Below, in pieces: positions 8,475-19,558 of a stretch of DNA of 64,000 bases. The translations under genes and the position numbers were made by a program. The notes under the pieces are model-generated. The model did not search any database, was not told the origin of the DNA, and worked only from the letters and a program-made list of their open reading frames with translations. The DNA is from a methanotrophic endosymbiont of Bathymodiolus puteoserpentis (Logatchev). Its GTDB lineage: Bacteria; Pseudomonadota; Gammaproteobacteria; Methylococcales; Methylomonadaceae. Position 1 is the first letter of the stretch; each line of letters begins with the position of its first letter. The DNA lies in the NCBI RefSeq assembly GCF_900128525.1, contig NZ_FQTQ01000062.1:62001-126000 (forward strand), given 5' to 3'.

Positions 8475-8912
8475 ATGATGGCAAAAAATAAGCAGCAAGG
8501 TTTTACATTAATTGAATTAATCATGGTTATTGTAATTTTAGGGATTTTAGCGGCTACGGCATTGCCGAAGTTTGCAGACCTAGGCAAAGATGCCCGCATT
8601 GCTGCACTAGAGAGTGCAGAAGCAGCCATGAAGTCGGCCATGGCGATGACACATGGGCAGTCGTTAATTAATGGTAACCCTAATGCCAATATAACAGTTG
8701 AAGGGGTAGCCGTTCGTATGATTAATGGATACCCAGCAAAAACAACAAATGGCATTGATAGAACACTTAATTTATCCGGAGATTTAAGTGTAAGAAACGG
8801 AGTCATTTCAATTGCAGGAGCAGCAACACCGACAAGATGCCTCGTTACTTATAACCAAGCAAGCTCAACTACTCGCCCAGCAACAACAAGCCTTATAACA
8901 ACCGGCTGTTAA
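8475..8912 (+). CDS. mshA: MshA-like major type IV prepilin
   Basis: A 145-aa type IVa prepilin. The short leader MMAKNKQQG ends in the G/F prepilin-peptidase site and is followed by FTLIELIMVIVILGILAATALPKF, with Glu at position +5 of the mature protein. The ALPKFADLGKDARIAALE segment after the hydrophobic helix is typical of MshA. Two Cys near the C-terminus (RCLVTYN and the final GC) would form the D-region disulfide. It has a good AAGGAAGGA ribosome site; two adjacent ATGs exist and the first (8475) is taken. It is the first gene of an mshA-C-D-O-P series and is probably the major subunit. Confidence 0.88.
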   Translation: MMAKNKQQGFTLIELIMVIVILGILAATALPKFADLGKDARIAALESAEAAMKSAMAMTHGQSLINGNPNANITVEGVAVRMINGYPAKTTNGIDRTLNLSGDLSVRNGVISIAGAATPTRCLVTYNQASSTTRPATTSLITTGC

Positions 8913-8998
8913 AATTACCTTTCAGAGCATCAAGCCTATTGCCAAGCTAAAAATAGATGCGAGCTATTCAGGTCGCGTCTATATAGGTTTCTATAACA

Positions 8999-9466
8999 AT
9001 GTTCCATAAAAAACAATTCGGCTTTACGCTAATTGAACTAATCATGGTTCTGGTTATGCTAGGCATTCTATCTGCGACAGCACTACCAAAATTCTTTACA
9101 AAAGATGTCTTTGCCGAACACGCTTTCTTTAGCGACACTCTAAACGCTATCCGCTACGCCCAAAAACTCGCAGTAACAACCGGCTGCAATGTCCAGGTTG
9201 CAATTAGTTCCAACAGCTACACCTTAACTCGACAAGGCACTTCCACTAGCACCTCTTGTGCTGGGTCAACTTATCAGTTAGCGATTCCTCATCCTAGCTC
9301 AGGCGCTAGTACATATTCGGGTAGTGAATCAGGTATTACCCTAACTAGCTCTGTCTCTCCTTTCTATTTTCACCCCTTAGGCACTGCATCAAATGATGTT
9401 ACTTTAACCATTAATGGTGCAAAAACTATTTATATAACAGCTGCCACAGGGTTTGTTTATGAATAA
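8999..9466 (+). CDS. mshC: MshC-like minor prepilin
   Basis: A 155-aa prepilin-like protein. The leader MFHKKQFG is followed by FTLIELIMVLVMLGILSATALPKFF and then by DTLNAIRYAQKLAVTTGCNVQV. This region is typical of MshC/FimT/GspH-like minor pilins. It lies 86 bp after mshA and overlaps the next gene by 8 bp. MshC-type minor pilins are needed for assembly of MSHA pili, probably at the tip. The position between mshA and mshD supports the name. Confidence 0.82.
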   Translation: MFHKKQFGFTLIELIMVLVMLGILSATALPKFFTKDVFAEHAFFSDTLNAIRYAQKLAVTTGCNVQVAISSNSYTLTRQGTSTSTSCAGSTYQLAIPHPSSGASTYSGSESGITLTSSVSPFYFHPLGTASNDVTLTINGAKTIYITAATGFVYE

Positions 9467-9818
9467 AAATCGAGCGCAATTAGGTATCACACTCATTGAG
9501 TTAATCATTTCTATGGTGATTATCAGTATTTCCTTAACCGGTATTTTTACCGTCATGAATTTAACGGTCAGCCATAGTGCTGATCCTGTTATATACCACC
9601 AAGCCCTTTCTATTGCTGAAGCGTGCTTAGAAGAAACCTTATTAGAGCCTTATACAAGTTTAAGCCCCTGTACATTAAGCAATATACCGGCAAACTATAA
9701 TGTTTCCTCAAATATTAGTCATGAGGTACTGTCAGGTATACCTGTAAAAAAGGTATTAGTCACTGCCACAAGTGGCAGTACAAGCATAGAACTGGCCGGC
9801 TATAGGGCGAATTACTAA
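9459..9818 (+). CDS. mshD: MshD-like minor prepilin
   Basis: A short prepilin with leader MNKNRAQLG, followed by ITLIELIISMVIISISLTGIFTVMNLT. Of the possible starts, the ATG at 9459 gives a normal prepilin leader; the TTG at 9453 would add only two residues. It is 119 aa, shorter than many MshD proteins (around 180-200 aa), so the C-terminal domain is reduced. It overlaps mshC by 8 bp and shares a TAATG junction with mshO, so translation is probably coupled. Confidence 0.75.
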   Translation: MNKNRAQLGITLIELIISMVIISISLTGIFTVMNLTVSHSADPVIYHQALSIAEACLEETLLEPYTSLSPCTLSNIPANYNVSSNISHEVLSGIPVKKVLVTATSGSTSIELAGYRANY

Positions 9819-10621
9819 TGCATAACCGACAGACAAAGGGCTTTACGCTTATTGAGCTGATTATGGTCATTGTTATTATCGGTATTTTATCGACCATAAC
9901 CACAGACCTTATCACCTTACCTGTTAAAAGTTATCTTGACCTAGAACGGCGCACGACTTTAGTTGATAGTGCAGAAATGAGTTTACGCCGTATGCAGCGC
10001 GATATTCGCCGCGCTTTACCGAATAGTATTATTGCCAATGGCGGCACAACGATTGAATTATTACATACCAGCGAAGGCGGACGTTATCGTGCTAATGTCT
10101 CTGACGCAGGTCTTGGAGATATTTTAGACTTCACCACAGCGGATGCTCAATTTGATGTTATTGGCCCATTAAGCACGACTCCAAGTGGTTATTTAGTTAT
10201 TTATAATACCGGCACACTCGGTGCAAATGCTTATGCCCATGATAATCTTGTCAGTATTAATAAGGGAGCATCGACACTCAATAGTATTCAATTAACAACG
10301 GCAAAGCGATTTCCTTATCGCTCGCCACAGCAGCGATTTTTTATTGTTGATACACCGATTACTTATAGTTGCACCAATGGTGAACTGCGTCGTTATGATA
10401 ATAAAATTGATAGTTCATATACTATTAGCAGTCCATCACCTTCCTTGTCACGATTAAGATATAAGCTCCAGGCTAAAGCCAAAATGCTCAGCTGCCAGTT
10501 TGATTATGATCCCGGAAGTGCAACACGTGCCGCTTTGGTTACAATTGAAATTAAACTTACGGATGATGCAGGAGAATCAGTTAAGCTAATTCATCAGGTG
10601 CATGTGGATAATATGCCATGA
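9818..10621 (+). CDS. mshO: MshO-like minor prepilin
   Basis: A 267-aa prepilin-like protein. Its leader MHNRQTKG precedes FTLIELIMVIVIIGILSTITTDLI, and the following LRRMQRDIRRALPNSI segment is the hallmark of MshO/PilW/GspJ-like minor pilins. The start overlaps the mshD stop (TAATG), and the stop overlaps the mshP start (ATGA). It is probably part of the pilus initiation complex; the function is inferred from the family. Confidence 0.82.
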   Translation: MHNRQTKGFTLIELIMVIVIIGILSTITTDLITLPVKSYLDLERRTTLVDSAEMSLRRMQRDIRRALPNSIIANGGTTIELLHTSEGGRYRANVSDAGLGDILDFTTADAQFDVIGPLSTTPSGYLVIYNTGTLGANAYAHDNLVSINKGASTLNSIQLTTAKRFPYRSPQQRFFIVDTPITYSCTNGELRRYDNKIDSSYTISSPSPSLSRLRYKLQAKAKMLSCQFDYDPGSATRAALVTIEIKLTDDAGESVKLIHQVHVDNMP

Positions 10622-11028
10622 ATAAACAGCAAGGATTTTCTATTATCATGGCTATTTTTATCTTAATAGTGCTTAGCCTATTAGGTAGTTATATGCTTAA
10701 ACTAAGTGGCGTACAACATGCAACCGCGGTGAGCGCAATACAAGGTGCGCGTGCATATTATGCGGCAAGAGCCGGAGTAGAATGGGGAGTGGCGAAATTA
10801 CTTAATAATGATAGCTGCGCTACTAGTTCGACATTGGCTATCAATAACTTTGCAGTCTCTGTAAGCTGTCGTAATCAAGGAATCAGTTATAACGAAGGGG
10901 ATTTGAATAGTAACGGCTTAGCGGATGATGATTTTTATATCTATAAAATCGAAAGCACAGCTAGTTATGGTCATTTTACTAGTCCTGATTATGTTTATCG
11001 GCACCTGGAAATAACGGTAAAAAAATAG
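10618..11028 (+). CDS. mshP: MshP-like minor pilin/PilX-type protein
   Basis: A 136-aa protein. The N-terminus MNKQQGFSIIMAIFILIVLSLLG is a class III-like signal/transmembrane helix of the PilX/GspK/MshP kind. The next segment, ARAYYAARAGVEWGVAKL, is the conserved AGxEW-type motif. It overlaps mshO by ATGA and is the last pilin gene before a REP palindrome that probably ends the transcript. mshQ, which normally follows, is not downstream here. Confidence 0.8.
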   Translation: MNKQQGFSIIMAIFILIVLSLLGSYMLKLSGVQHATAVSAIQGARAYYAARAGVEWGVAKLLNNDSCATSSTLAINNFAVSVSCRNQGISYNEGDLNSNGLADDDFYIYKIESTASYGHFTSPDYVYRHLEITVKK

Positions 11029-11038
11029 CTACCGTTCC

Positions 11039-11096
11039 GTGGGAGGGGCTTTTAGCCGCGATTTCAATATAAGTCGCGGCTAAAAGCCCCTCCCAC
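11039..11096. repeat. Perfect REP palindrome between mshP and apaH
   Basis: Two perfectly complementary 23-bp arms (11039-11061 starting GTGGGAGGGGCTTTTAG, 11074-11096 ending AAAGCCCCTCCCAC) surround a 12-base loop. It lies between convergent mshP and apaH, so it could act as a bidirectional terminator or mRNA-end structure for both. The arms match the REP units around rayT. Confidence 0.9.
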
Positions 11097-11104
11097 AAAT
11101 AATA

Positions 11105-11929
11105 CTATTTATGCGGCGTTCGATAAGCTTTACAGTCCACACTGAAGCGTTCCATTTTTCTACCTAGTTTTAATGCGGTCAATTGGCCACCCCACAAGCA
11201 GCCAGAATCAATCGCATAAGTATTTTGCGAATGGTGATAACCAATAGCCGACCAATGCCCAAAAATGATTTTCAAATGCGAATTTTTTCTATTTCGCAAA
11301 TCAAACCATGGCTGTAAATGTTTTGGCTGACTACCTAACTCACCACTATATTTGAAGTCTAAACGCCCTTGTGCATCACAAAAACGCATACGGGTAAAAC
11401 AGTTGACAGCAAAACGTAACTGCTCAATTCCCTTTAATTTATCACTCCAAATGTCAGGCTCATTGCCATACATGCTTTTAAAAAATTTTAAATAATGACT
11501 ACCGCATAATTCAGCTTCAATCTTAGCCGCCATTTTCTTAGCCGTAGCAAAATCCCATTGCGGAGGTAACCCAGCATGCAACATACAAAAATCATCACTG
11601 TAATGAAATAACGGCCGATGCCTCAACCAATCTAATAACTCCTTTTTATCTTTGGCCTCCAAAATCGGCTTTATAGTATCTTTTGCACGTACAGGAGACG
11701 CTTTATAAGCAACGGCCAATAAATGCAAATCATGATTACCTAATACGGTCACTGCAGCATCACCTAATGATTTAATAAACCGTAGTGTCTCTAAAGATTT
11801 TGGCCCACGATTAACTAAATCACCGACAAACCAAAGCTGATCAGTTTTTTTATCAAAGTTGATTTTTCTTAATAAACGCAGTAAATCGTCATAACAGCCT
11901 TGTATATCACCTATGGCATAAATAGACAT
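11105..11929 (-). CDS. apaH: Symmetrical bis(5'-nucleosyl)-tetraphosphatase
   Basis: ApaH hydrolyses Ap4A to two ADP and also removes Np4 caps from RNA. The 274-aa protein carries the metallophosphatase motifs GDIQGCYDDL (about 7-16), GDLVNRGPKS (about 36-45) and GNHDLHLL (about 65-72). A downstream HAGLPPQW and IFGHWSA segment completes the dimetal site. The length is normal. It starts 2 bp after the apaG stop, a conserved apaG-apaH pairing. Confidence 0.96.
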   Translation of the reverse strand: MSIYAIGDIQGCYDDLLRLLRKINFDKKTDQLWFVGDLVNRGPKSLETLRFIKSLGDAAVTVLGNHDLHLLAVAYKASPVRAKDTIKPILEAKDKKELLDWLRHRPLFHYSDDFCMLHAGLPPQWDFATAKKMAAKIEAELCGSHYLKFFKSMYGNEPDIWSDKLKGIEQLRFAVNCFTRMRFCDAQGRLDFKYSGELGSQPKHLQPWFDLRNRKNSHLKIIFGHWSAIGYHHSQNTYAIDSGCLWGGQLTALKLGRKMERFSVDCKAYRTPHK

Positions 11930-11931
11930 TG

Positions 11932-12309
11932 TTAGTGCAGTGTGCGTGGAATTGATAGCGTAAATTTTGGAATGACTGCATCAAATTGTTTGCCATCATC
12001 AGCTACCATCCTATATTTTCCTTGCATAACCCCTACCGCCGTATTAATTAGCGCACCACTCGTATAGGTAAATGTTTCACCTGGTTTTAAATAGGGTGTT
12101 TTACCGACCACACCAGCGCCACGCACCTCTTCAACCTTGCCATTAGAATCCGTAATTAACCAATAACGACTCAGCAGTTTCGCAGCTGTTGTGCCAATAT
12201 TAGCAATCGTTATAGTATAAGCAAAAGCATATTTATGCTCACTAGGTTTAGACTGATCTTCTATATAGCGAGCCTTAACCTCAACTAAAATTTTATTTTC
12301 TTCACTCAT
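11932..12309 (-). CDS. apaG: ApaG (Co2+/Mg2+ efflux-associated DUF525 protein)
   Basis: A 125-aa single-domain fibronectin-III-like protein with the ApaG core: YAFAYTITIANIG, LLSRYWLITDSNGK, VRGAGVVGKTPYLKPGETFTYTSG and MQGKYRMV. A frame extending upstream to 12396 exists, but the ATG at 12307-12309 gives the normal family length and begins MSEENKILVEV, so it is preferred. It lies directly upstream of apaH, as in many gammaproteobacteria. The exact molecular role of ApaG is not settled. Confidence 0.93.
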   Translation of the reverse strand: MSEENKILVEVKARYIEDQSKPSEHKYAFAYTITIANIGTTAAKLLSRYWLITDSNGKVEEVRGAGVVGKTPYLKPGETFTYTSGALINTAVGVMQGKYRMVADDGKQFDAVIPKFTLSIPRTLH

Positions 12310-12411
12310 GTAAAAATCTACTCTAAATATCAAGTTTAATATTTTAGCACTTATCGCCTTCAACTTAGATACAATTAATAAAAACCTAAAAGACAATAAA
12401 TCAGCCTAACT

Positions 12412-13248
12412 ATGAATCAAAAAAATATCATCCAAGAAATGAAAGTCCTTCCCACTATCAATGCAGAATTTGAAATACAGCGTCGAATTGATTTTATTAA
12501 GCAGCAACTTAAACAAGCAAAGTTAAAAACTTTAGTACTAGGTATTAGTGGTGGTATCGACTCTACAACTTGTGGTCGACTAGCACAATTAGCCATTGAT
12601 CAACTGAATACAGAAGAGGGCAGTCATGACTACCAATTTATAGCACTACGCTTGCCTTATAATATACAAGCCGATGAAAGCGATGCGCAGCTCGCCTTGC
12701 AGTTTATTCAGCCCAGCCAAAATATTGCAATTAATATACATTCGGGGGTAGAGGGTATTCATACAGAAACAGTCCGCGCATTAGAGCAACAGGGCTTGCT
12801 CAAGAACTCAGCCTCTAGCATAGACTTTCACAAAGGTAATGTTAAAGCGCGTATGCGCATGATAGCTCAGTATGAAGTCGCAGGATTACTGGAGGCTTTA
12901 GTCATAGGCACAGATCATTCCGCAGAAAATATAACTGGATTTTTTACTAAATGGGGCGATGGTGCCTGCGATCTTGCACCACTTTTTGGCTTGAATAAGC
13001 GCCAAGTGAGACAATTAGCAACAACATTGGGTGCGCCTGATACACTCATTAAAAAGGCCCCCACCGCTGACTTAGAAGATTTAGCCCCCAGTAAAACAGA
13101 TGAAGCCGCACTCGGTTTAAGCTATCATCATTTAGATGAGTTTCTTGAAGGTAACCCGATTCCTGAGCATGTCAGCCAATTAATCATTGATAATTTCCAT
13201 AAAACTCAGCATAAGCGTCAAGCTATACCGACACCTGACAATGAATGA
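12412..13248 (+). CDS. nadE: NH3-dependent NAD+ synthetase
   Basis: NadE adenylates nicotinic acid adenine dinucleotide and amidates it with ammonia to give NAD+. The 278-aa length matches the ammonia-using E. coli type with no glutaminase domain. The PP-loop is [15 protein letters not shown] (about 43-57). [26 protein letters not shown] and [18 protein letters not shown]-like segments (here [18 protein letters not shown]) are diagnostic. It is divergent from apaG across about 100 bp, which should hold both promoters. Confidence 0.96.
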   Translation: MNQKNIIQEMKVLPTINAEFEIQRRIDFIKQQLKQAKLKTLVLGISGGIDSTTCGRLAQLAIDQLNTEEGSHDYQFIALRLPYNIQADESDAQLALQFIQPSQNIAINIHSGVEGIHTETVRALEQQGLLKNSASSIDFHKGNVKARMRMIAQYEVAGLLEALVIGTDHSAENITGFFTKWGDGACDLAPLFGLNKRQVRQLATTLGAPDTLIKKAPTADLEDLAPSKTDEAALGLSYHHLDEFLEGNPIPEHVSQLIIDNFHKTQHKRQAIPTPDNE

Positions 13249-13334
13249 TTGAGAATGAATAGCGCCTTATGAGAGCCACTTTAATTGTATTTTCCAAAGT
13301 TAAAGTCGCCCCCAGTAAGATTCAAACCAAGCTA

Positions 13335-13952
13335 TTACTTAATAGCTTTAATCAGCTTGACTAAGTGGGAGCTTGATGCCAATACTTCTACCGAACTGAA
13401 TCCACATGCTTGTACCGTTTTAACTGTTTGCCTATTAATATTTGCACCCACTAACCGTACCGTTAGTGGGTTAAGCAATTGCATGACAGATGCAATGAAT
13501 TTATTTGTACTCAACACATGCTCTAGCAATAAAACTTCACCGCCAGGCTTACAGACTCGCTTTAATTCTCGTAATCCTTGTTCAGGATCAGGTACTGAAC
13601 AAAACAAAAACGTCCCAATAACACAGTCGAAGTGATTATCAGAAAAATCTAATGCCTGTACATCCATCTCTAATAACTCAACATCCAAGCTTAAATTGAT
13701 GCGTTTTTTCTTAGCCTCTTGTATCATCACTGGGCTAAAATCTATCGCTGTTATAGTTTTATTAGCAGGGTAATAAGCAAAGTTTTTTCCTGTCCCGACC
13801 CCCACCTCGAGTATATTTTCTCCCTTCACTTGCTGCCAAATGCGCGCACGTAAATCACCAAACATCATTTTTTCCATCATGCTTTCAATGCGATCAAAGT
13901 AAGGAGCAATACGATCATAACGTTTTTTTATAATATCAGTTTGGGGTGTCAT
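13335..13952 (-). CDS. Class I SAM-dependent methyltransferase
   Basis: A 205-aa Rossmann-fold methyltransferase. Motif I is ILEVGVGTGKNFAYYP (about 47-62). An acidic residue for the SAM ribose follows in TAIDFSPVMIQEAKKK. Post-motif residues appear in FDCVIGTFLFCSVPDPEQGLRELKRVCKPGGEVLLLEH. The overall pattern resembles UbiE/PmtA-like enzymes acting on quinone or phospholipid head groups. The substrate cannot be read from the sequence. It stands alone between nadE (convergent) and thyA, followed upstream by a REP palindrome. Confidence 0.85.
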   Translation of the reverse strand: MTPQTDIIKKRYDRIAPYFDRIESMMEKMMFGDLRARIWQQVKGENILEVGVGTGKNFAYYPANKTITAIDFSPVMIQEAKKKRINLSLDVELLEMDVQALDFSDNHFDCVIGTFLFCSVPDPEQGLRELKRVCKPGGEVLLLEHVLSTNKFIASVMQLLNPLTVRLVGANINRQTVKTVQACGFSSVEVLASSSHLVKLIKAIK

Positions 13953-14015
13953 AAACTTTTAGGTTTAGAAGTAAGAGTAAATAATAGGTTCAAGTAATAT
14001 ACGAATTTTGTATTC

Positions 14016-14072
14016 TGTGGAAGTGGCTTTAGCCGCGACTTTATGCAAATCATGGCTAAAGCCACTCCTACA
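14016..14072. repeat. REP-like palindrome (variant)
   Basis: TGTGGAAGTGGCTTTAGCCG (14016-14035) is inverted as GGCTAAAGCCACTCCTACA (ending 14072). The unit is related to the main REP, but GGGG is replaced by AGTGG. A half-site of the same variant lies at 36901-36920. Confidence 0.75.
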
Positions 14073-14100
14073 ATAAAAAATCTAACCCGACCTATATTTT

Positions 14101-14934
14101 TTATACAGCAATAGGCGCAGCGATATGTGGGTGCGGATCATAACCAACAATTTCAAAGTCCTCAAAACGATAATCAAAAATACTACTAGGCTTACGCTTG
14201 ATAATCAATTGTGGTAAAGCCTTAGGTGCTCGCTGTAACTGAATTTTCGCTTGTGAAAAATGATTACTGTATAAATGACAATCACCAATTGAAATAATGA
14301 TTTCTCCCACATTTAAGTCACATTGTTGTGCAATCATATGGGTAAAAATTGCTAGGCTAGCGGTATTATACGGATTACCTAAAAATAGATCATTACTGCG
14401 TATATATAAAGATCCGCTTAGTTTTCCATCAGCAACATACCACTGATAAAGTAAATGACAGGGGGGAAGGGCCATTTTTCCGTTGGCTACATTTTCTTGA
14501 GGAGTTTGACTTTCATCGGGCAAATCAGCCACGTTCCAACCACTAATAATATGTCGGCGGCTGTCGGGGTTGTTTTTAATTCCGTCAATTAAAGCGCTAA
14601 CTTGATCATAACTTTTGCCATCTACACCTTGCCAATATCGCCATTGTGCACCATAAACAGGTCCTAGGTCACCGCTTTCTGTTGCCCATTCATTCCAGAT
14701 ACTCACGCCATTATCATTGAGGTATTTTATATTAGTATCTCCTTTTAAGAACCAAAGTAACTCATGAATAATGGATTTAGTATGTAGTCGTTTAGTTGTG
14801 ACTAAGGGTAGTCCTTCTTGCAAATTAAAGCGGATCTGGCGACCGAACAGTGATTTAGTTCCCGTTCCAGTACGATCACCTTTTAAATAGCCTGCAGTCA
14901 GCGTTTCTTCTAATAATTCAAGATATTGTTTCAT
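14101..14934 (-). CDS. thyA: Thymidylate synthase
   Basis: ThyA makes dTMP from dUMP using 5,10-methylene-tetrahydrofolate. The 277-aa protein shows the N-terminal [13 protein letters not shown], the [11 protein letters not shown] arginine pair, the catalytic Cys in [13 protein letters not shown] and the dUMP-contacting segment [12 protein letters not shown]. The C-terminus is [21 protein letters not shown]. It is slightly longer than the E. coli enzyme because of an insertion around residues 145-155. REP palindromes lie on either side. It reads toward lgt's downstream side in the same leftward gene series as lgt-gyrB-recF-dnaN, but spacing suggests a separate transcript. Confidence 0.97.
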   Translation of the reverse strand: MKQYLELLEETLTAGYLKGDRTGTGTKSLFGRQIRFNLQEGLPLVTTKRLHTKSIIHELLWFLKGDTNIKYLNDNGVSIWNEWATESGDLGPVYGAQWRYWQGVDGKSYDQVSALIDGIKNNPDSRRHIISGWNVADLPDESQTPQENVANGKMALPPCHLLYQWYVADGKLSGSLYIRSNDLFLGNPYNTASLAIFTHMIAQQCDLNVGEIIISIGDCHLYSNHFSQAKIQLQRAPKALPQLIIKRKPSSIFDYRFEDFEIVGYDPHPHIAAPIAV

Positions 14935-15000
14935 TGTTCTGTTGTGTGTAATGCTTTACTTAGAAATGAGGGTACCCATTTAATACGAAATATTAATAAT

Positions 15001-15050
15001 ACAGGGCGGACTTTAGTCCGTATGAAATCGCAGCTAAAAGCCCTTCCCAC
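15001..15050. repeat. REP-like palindrome between thyA and lgt
   Basis: One arm ends GCAGCTAAAAGCCCTTCCCAC at 15050, matching the main REP. The other arm (ACAGGGCGGACTTTAGTCCG, 15001-15020) is degenerate. It fills most of the thyA-lgt gap. Confidence 0.65.
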
Positions 15051-15083
15051 GATACATTATTTTAAATAGTAATAACTCTTTAC

Positions 15084-15872
15084 CTAGCTAGCAGATTTTT
15101 GGCGATAGGCTAAGCCTAATAACACAACACCAATTACAATAAGTGGAATAGATAAAATTTGCCCCATAGTTAGCCAATCCAACGCTAAATAACCTAAATG
15201 CGCATCTGGGACACGGTAAAATTCAACGATAAAACGGAATAGCCCATAGAACAGTGCAAATAGCCCTGACACTGCCATGGCTGGCCTTGGTTTGCTAGAG
15301 TAAACCCATAAAATTAAAAATAACGCCACACCCTCTAAAGCGGCCTCATATAGTTGCGAAGGATGCCGAGCTAATGGTCCTCCACCTGGGAATACAAAAG
15401 CCCAATAAACATCAGTCGGTTTACCCCATAACTCTGCATTAATAAAGTTACCAATTCGACCTGCAAACAAACCAATTGGAACAACCGGAGCAATGAAATC
15501 CGTTAATGCCAATAAGGTACATTGATGCTTTTTAGCAAAGATCCACATAGCAGTCATCACACCTATTAAGCCACCATGAAACGACATACCTCCTTGCCAT
15601 ACTTTGAATAGCATCACAGGGTCCGCTAAAAAGTGATTAAAATTATAAAAAAGCACATAACCAAAACGCCCCCCTAAAATAACCCCCATCGCAGCATAAA
15701 AAATTAAATCTTCTAAAGCTTCGCCTTTAATAGGAGAGTGGGGATTATTTACTCGTTTACTTAATAAGTACCACGCCCCCGCGATACCGATTAAATACAT
15801 AAGCCCGTACCAATGAATCTTAATAGGACCAAGGCTAATTGCTACTGGATCTATAACAGGAAAAGTTAACAT
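15084..15872 (-). CDS. lgt: Prolipoprotein diacylglyceryl transferase
   Basis: Lgt transfers diacylglycerol from phosphatidylglycerol to the lipobox Cys of prolipoproteins in the inner membrane. The 262-aa polytopic protein carries SFHGGLIG (about 97-104) and the Lgt signature [17 protein letters not shown] (about 138-154). Seven membrane helices are plausible. It lies 114 bp from gyrB on the same strand. The many putative lipoproteins and exported proteins here (for example Cti) would be its substrates. Confidence 0.96.
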   Translation of the reverse strand: MLTFPVIDPVAISLGPIKIHWYGLMYLIGIAGAWYLLSKRVNNPHSPIKGEALEDLIFYAAMGVILGGRFGYVLFYNFNHFLADPVMLFKVWQGGMSFHGGLIGVMTAMWIFAKKHQCTLLALTDFIAPVVPIGLFAGRIGNFINAELWGKPTDVYWAFVFPGGGPLARHPSQLYEAALEGVALFLILWVYSSKPRPAMAVSGLFALFYGLFRFIVEFYRVPDAHLGYLALDWLTMGQILSIPLIVIGVVLLGLAYRQKSAS

Positions 15873-15954
15873 AATTATTTCGTTTTATTGTGCATAAAAA
15901 AGGGTGAATTAACATATTGCTAATCCACCCTATGATATCAAAACTTGGGATAAA

Positions 15955-15976
15955 ACCTAGAGAGTTCACCCTAGGT
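15955..15976 (-). terminator. Stem-loop downstream of gyrB
   Basis: ACCTAG (15955-15960) pairs with CTAGGT (15971-15976). A second inverted pair, AGGGTG/CCACCCT, lies at 15901-15931. Together they could end the dnaN-recF-gyrB transcript before lgt. There is no strong T-run. Confidence 0.4.
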
Positions 15977-15986
15977 CATAATATCC

Positions 15987-18434
<2,448 letters not shown>

Positions 18435-18456
18435 TCTTTATTTACCTTTTGTTTAA

Positions 18457-18472
18457 TGTTTCACGTGAAACA
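18457..18472. other. parS site (perfect 16-mer)
   Basis: A second exact TGTTTCACGTGAAACA, immediately after the recF stop codon. Spacing from the first and to the third copy is 38 bp each, roughly equal helical phasing. Confidence 0.93.
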
Positions 18473-19549
18473 TTAAACTTCTGTGACCTCACCATGTTTC
18501 ACGTGAAACATTTTGTATTGCCCAATTTGGCTTAAATCACCAAATTCATTCCGCTCAGTTGCAGTCATAAATACTTGTATATCCATACCCGCTAAAAATT
18601 CTAATAATTTTGTACGGCTAGAAAAATCTAACTCTGCCACAGCATCATCAATCAATATACAACCCGATTGAAACCCATTATTAAGTAGGTGTTCAATTTG
18701 GGCTAATTTTAAAGCAAGCACTAATAGCTTTAATTGCCCTCGCGAAACAAAGTCTTTTGCTTTTCTTGAATTAATCAATAATTGAAAGTCTGCTCTATGT
18801 GGCCCACTATGAGTAAATCCATAGCGGAGGTCTTTTTCTAAATCATTTTTTAACTTATCGATCAATAAAGACTCAGCATCCCAACCTTGAGATAACAAAA
18901 GTTCAACCGACTCTAAATCTAAAAACTGCTCGGCTGTCTTTAAAAAAAATGGCGTTAGTTCTGCTAAATATTGCTTTCGATAATTAGCTACTATTGTACC
19001 GTATTGCTGCAATTCATGGTTCCAAACATTTAACTCATTAACACGCCGAATTTTTAATAAAGCATTGCGCTGGCTTAAAGCTTTCTTAAAATTTCTCCAG
19101 GCACTAAGAAATTCTGTATGTTGATTAAAAATGCCCCAGTCGATAAATTCTCGACGTAACTGTGGCCCTGCATCTAACAGTTGATAACTCTTCGGATGAA
19201 TAAGTTGCAAGGGTAGGGCATAAGCTAAATCAGCGCGCGCATGTTTAGTTTCTTGGTCAATGCGTATTTGCATATTTTTACCGTCATGCTGAATACCCAG
19301 AGTGGATACATGCCCACTGGTAAAAAGAACTTTACCGGAGATAATTAAATCATTATGGGCAAAGTGAATCACATTTTTAACGGTCGTAGAGCGAAATGAA
19401 TTTGCTCTTCCTAAGAGGTGAATTGCTTCAAGTATTGAACTTTTACCACTTGCATTATTGCCATAAATTAAATTGATTTTTGCAGCTGGTGCTAAAGAAA
19501 CCTGCACTAAATTACGCACATGATAAATATCCAGCTTTTGTAAACTCAT
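18473..19549 (-). CDS. recF: DNA recombination/repair protein RecF
   Basis: RecF is an SMC-like ATPase that, with RecO and RecR, loads RecA at single-strand gaps. The 358-aa protein has Walker A YGNNASGKSSILEAI (about 29-43), the signature region VSRGQLKLL (about 270-278) and Walker B CILIDDAVAELD (about 297-308). The last ten residues (MFHVKHGEVTEV region) are partly encoded by a parS site, which probably fixed this tail. It starts 9 bp after dnaN ends, so it is co-transcribed. Confidence 0.96.
   Translation of the reverse strand: MSLQKLDIYHVRNLVQVSLAPAAKINLIYGNNASGKSSILEAIHLLGRANSFRSTTVKNVIHFAHNDLIISGKVLFTSGHVSTLGIQHDGKNMQIRIDQETKHARADLAYALPLQLIHPKSYQLLDAGPQLRREFIDWGIFNQHTEFLSAWRNFKKALSQRNALLKIRRVNELNVWNHELQQYGTIVANYRKQYLAELTPFFLKTAEQFLDLESVELLLSQGWDAESLLIDKLKNDLEKDLRYGFTHSGPHRADFQLLINSRKAKDFVSRGQLKLLVLALKLAQIEHLLNNGFQSGCILIDDAVAELDFSSRTKLLEFLAGMDIQVFMTATERNEFGDLSQIGQYKMFHVKHGEVTEV
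18495..18510. other. parS site inside the 3' end of recF
   Basis: A third exact TGTTTCACGTGAAACA. It encodes the residues MFHVKH near the C-terminus of RecF, so the DNA is read both as protein and as a segregation site. Confidence 0.92.
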
Positions 19550-19558
19550 AAGCTCAAA

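Noticed and set aside
13285-13635. Plus-strand open frame antisense to the methyltransferase gene
   Set aside because: It overlaps conserved methyltransferase motifs and has a composition typical of a shadow frame.
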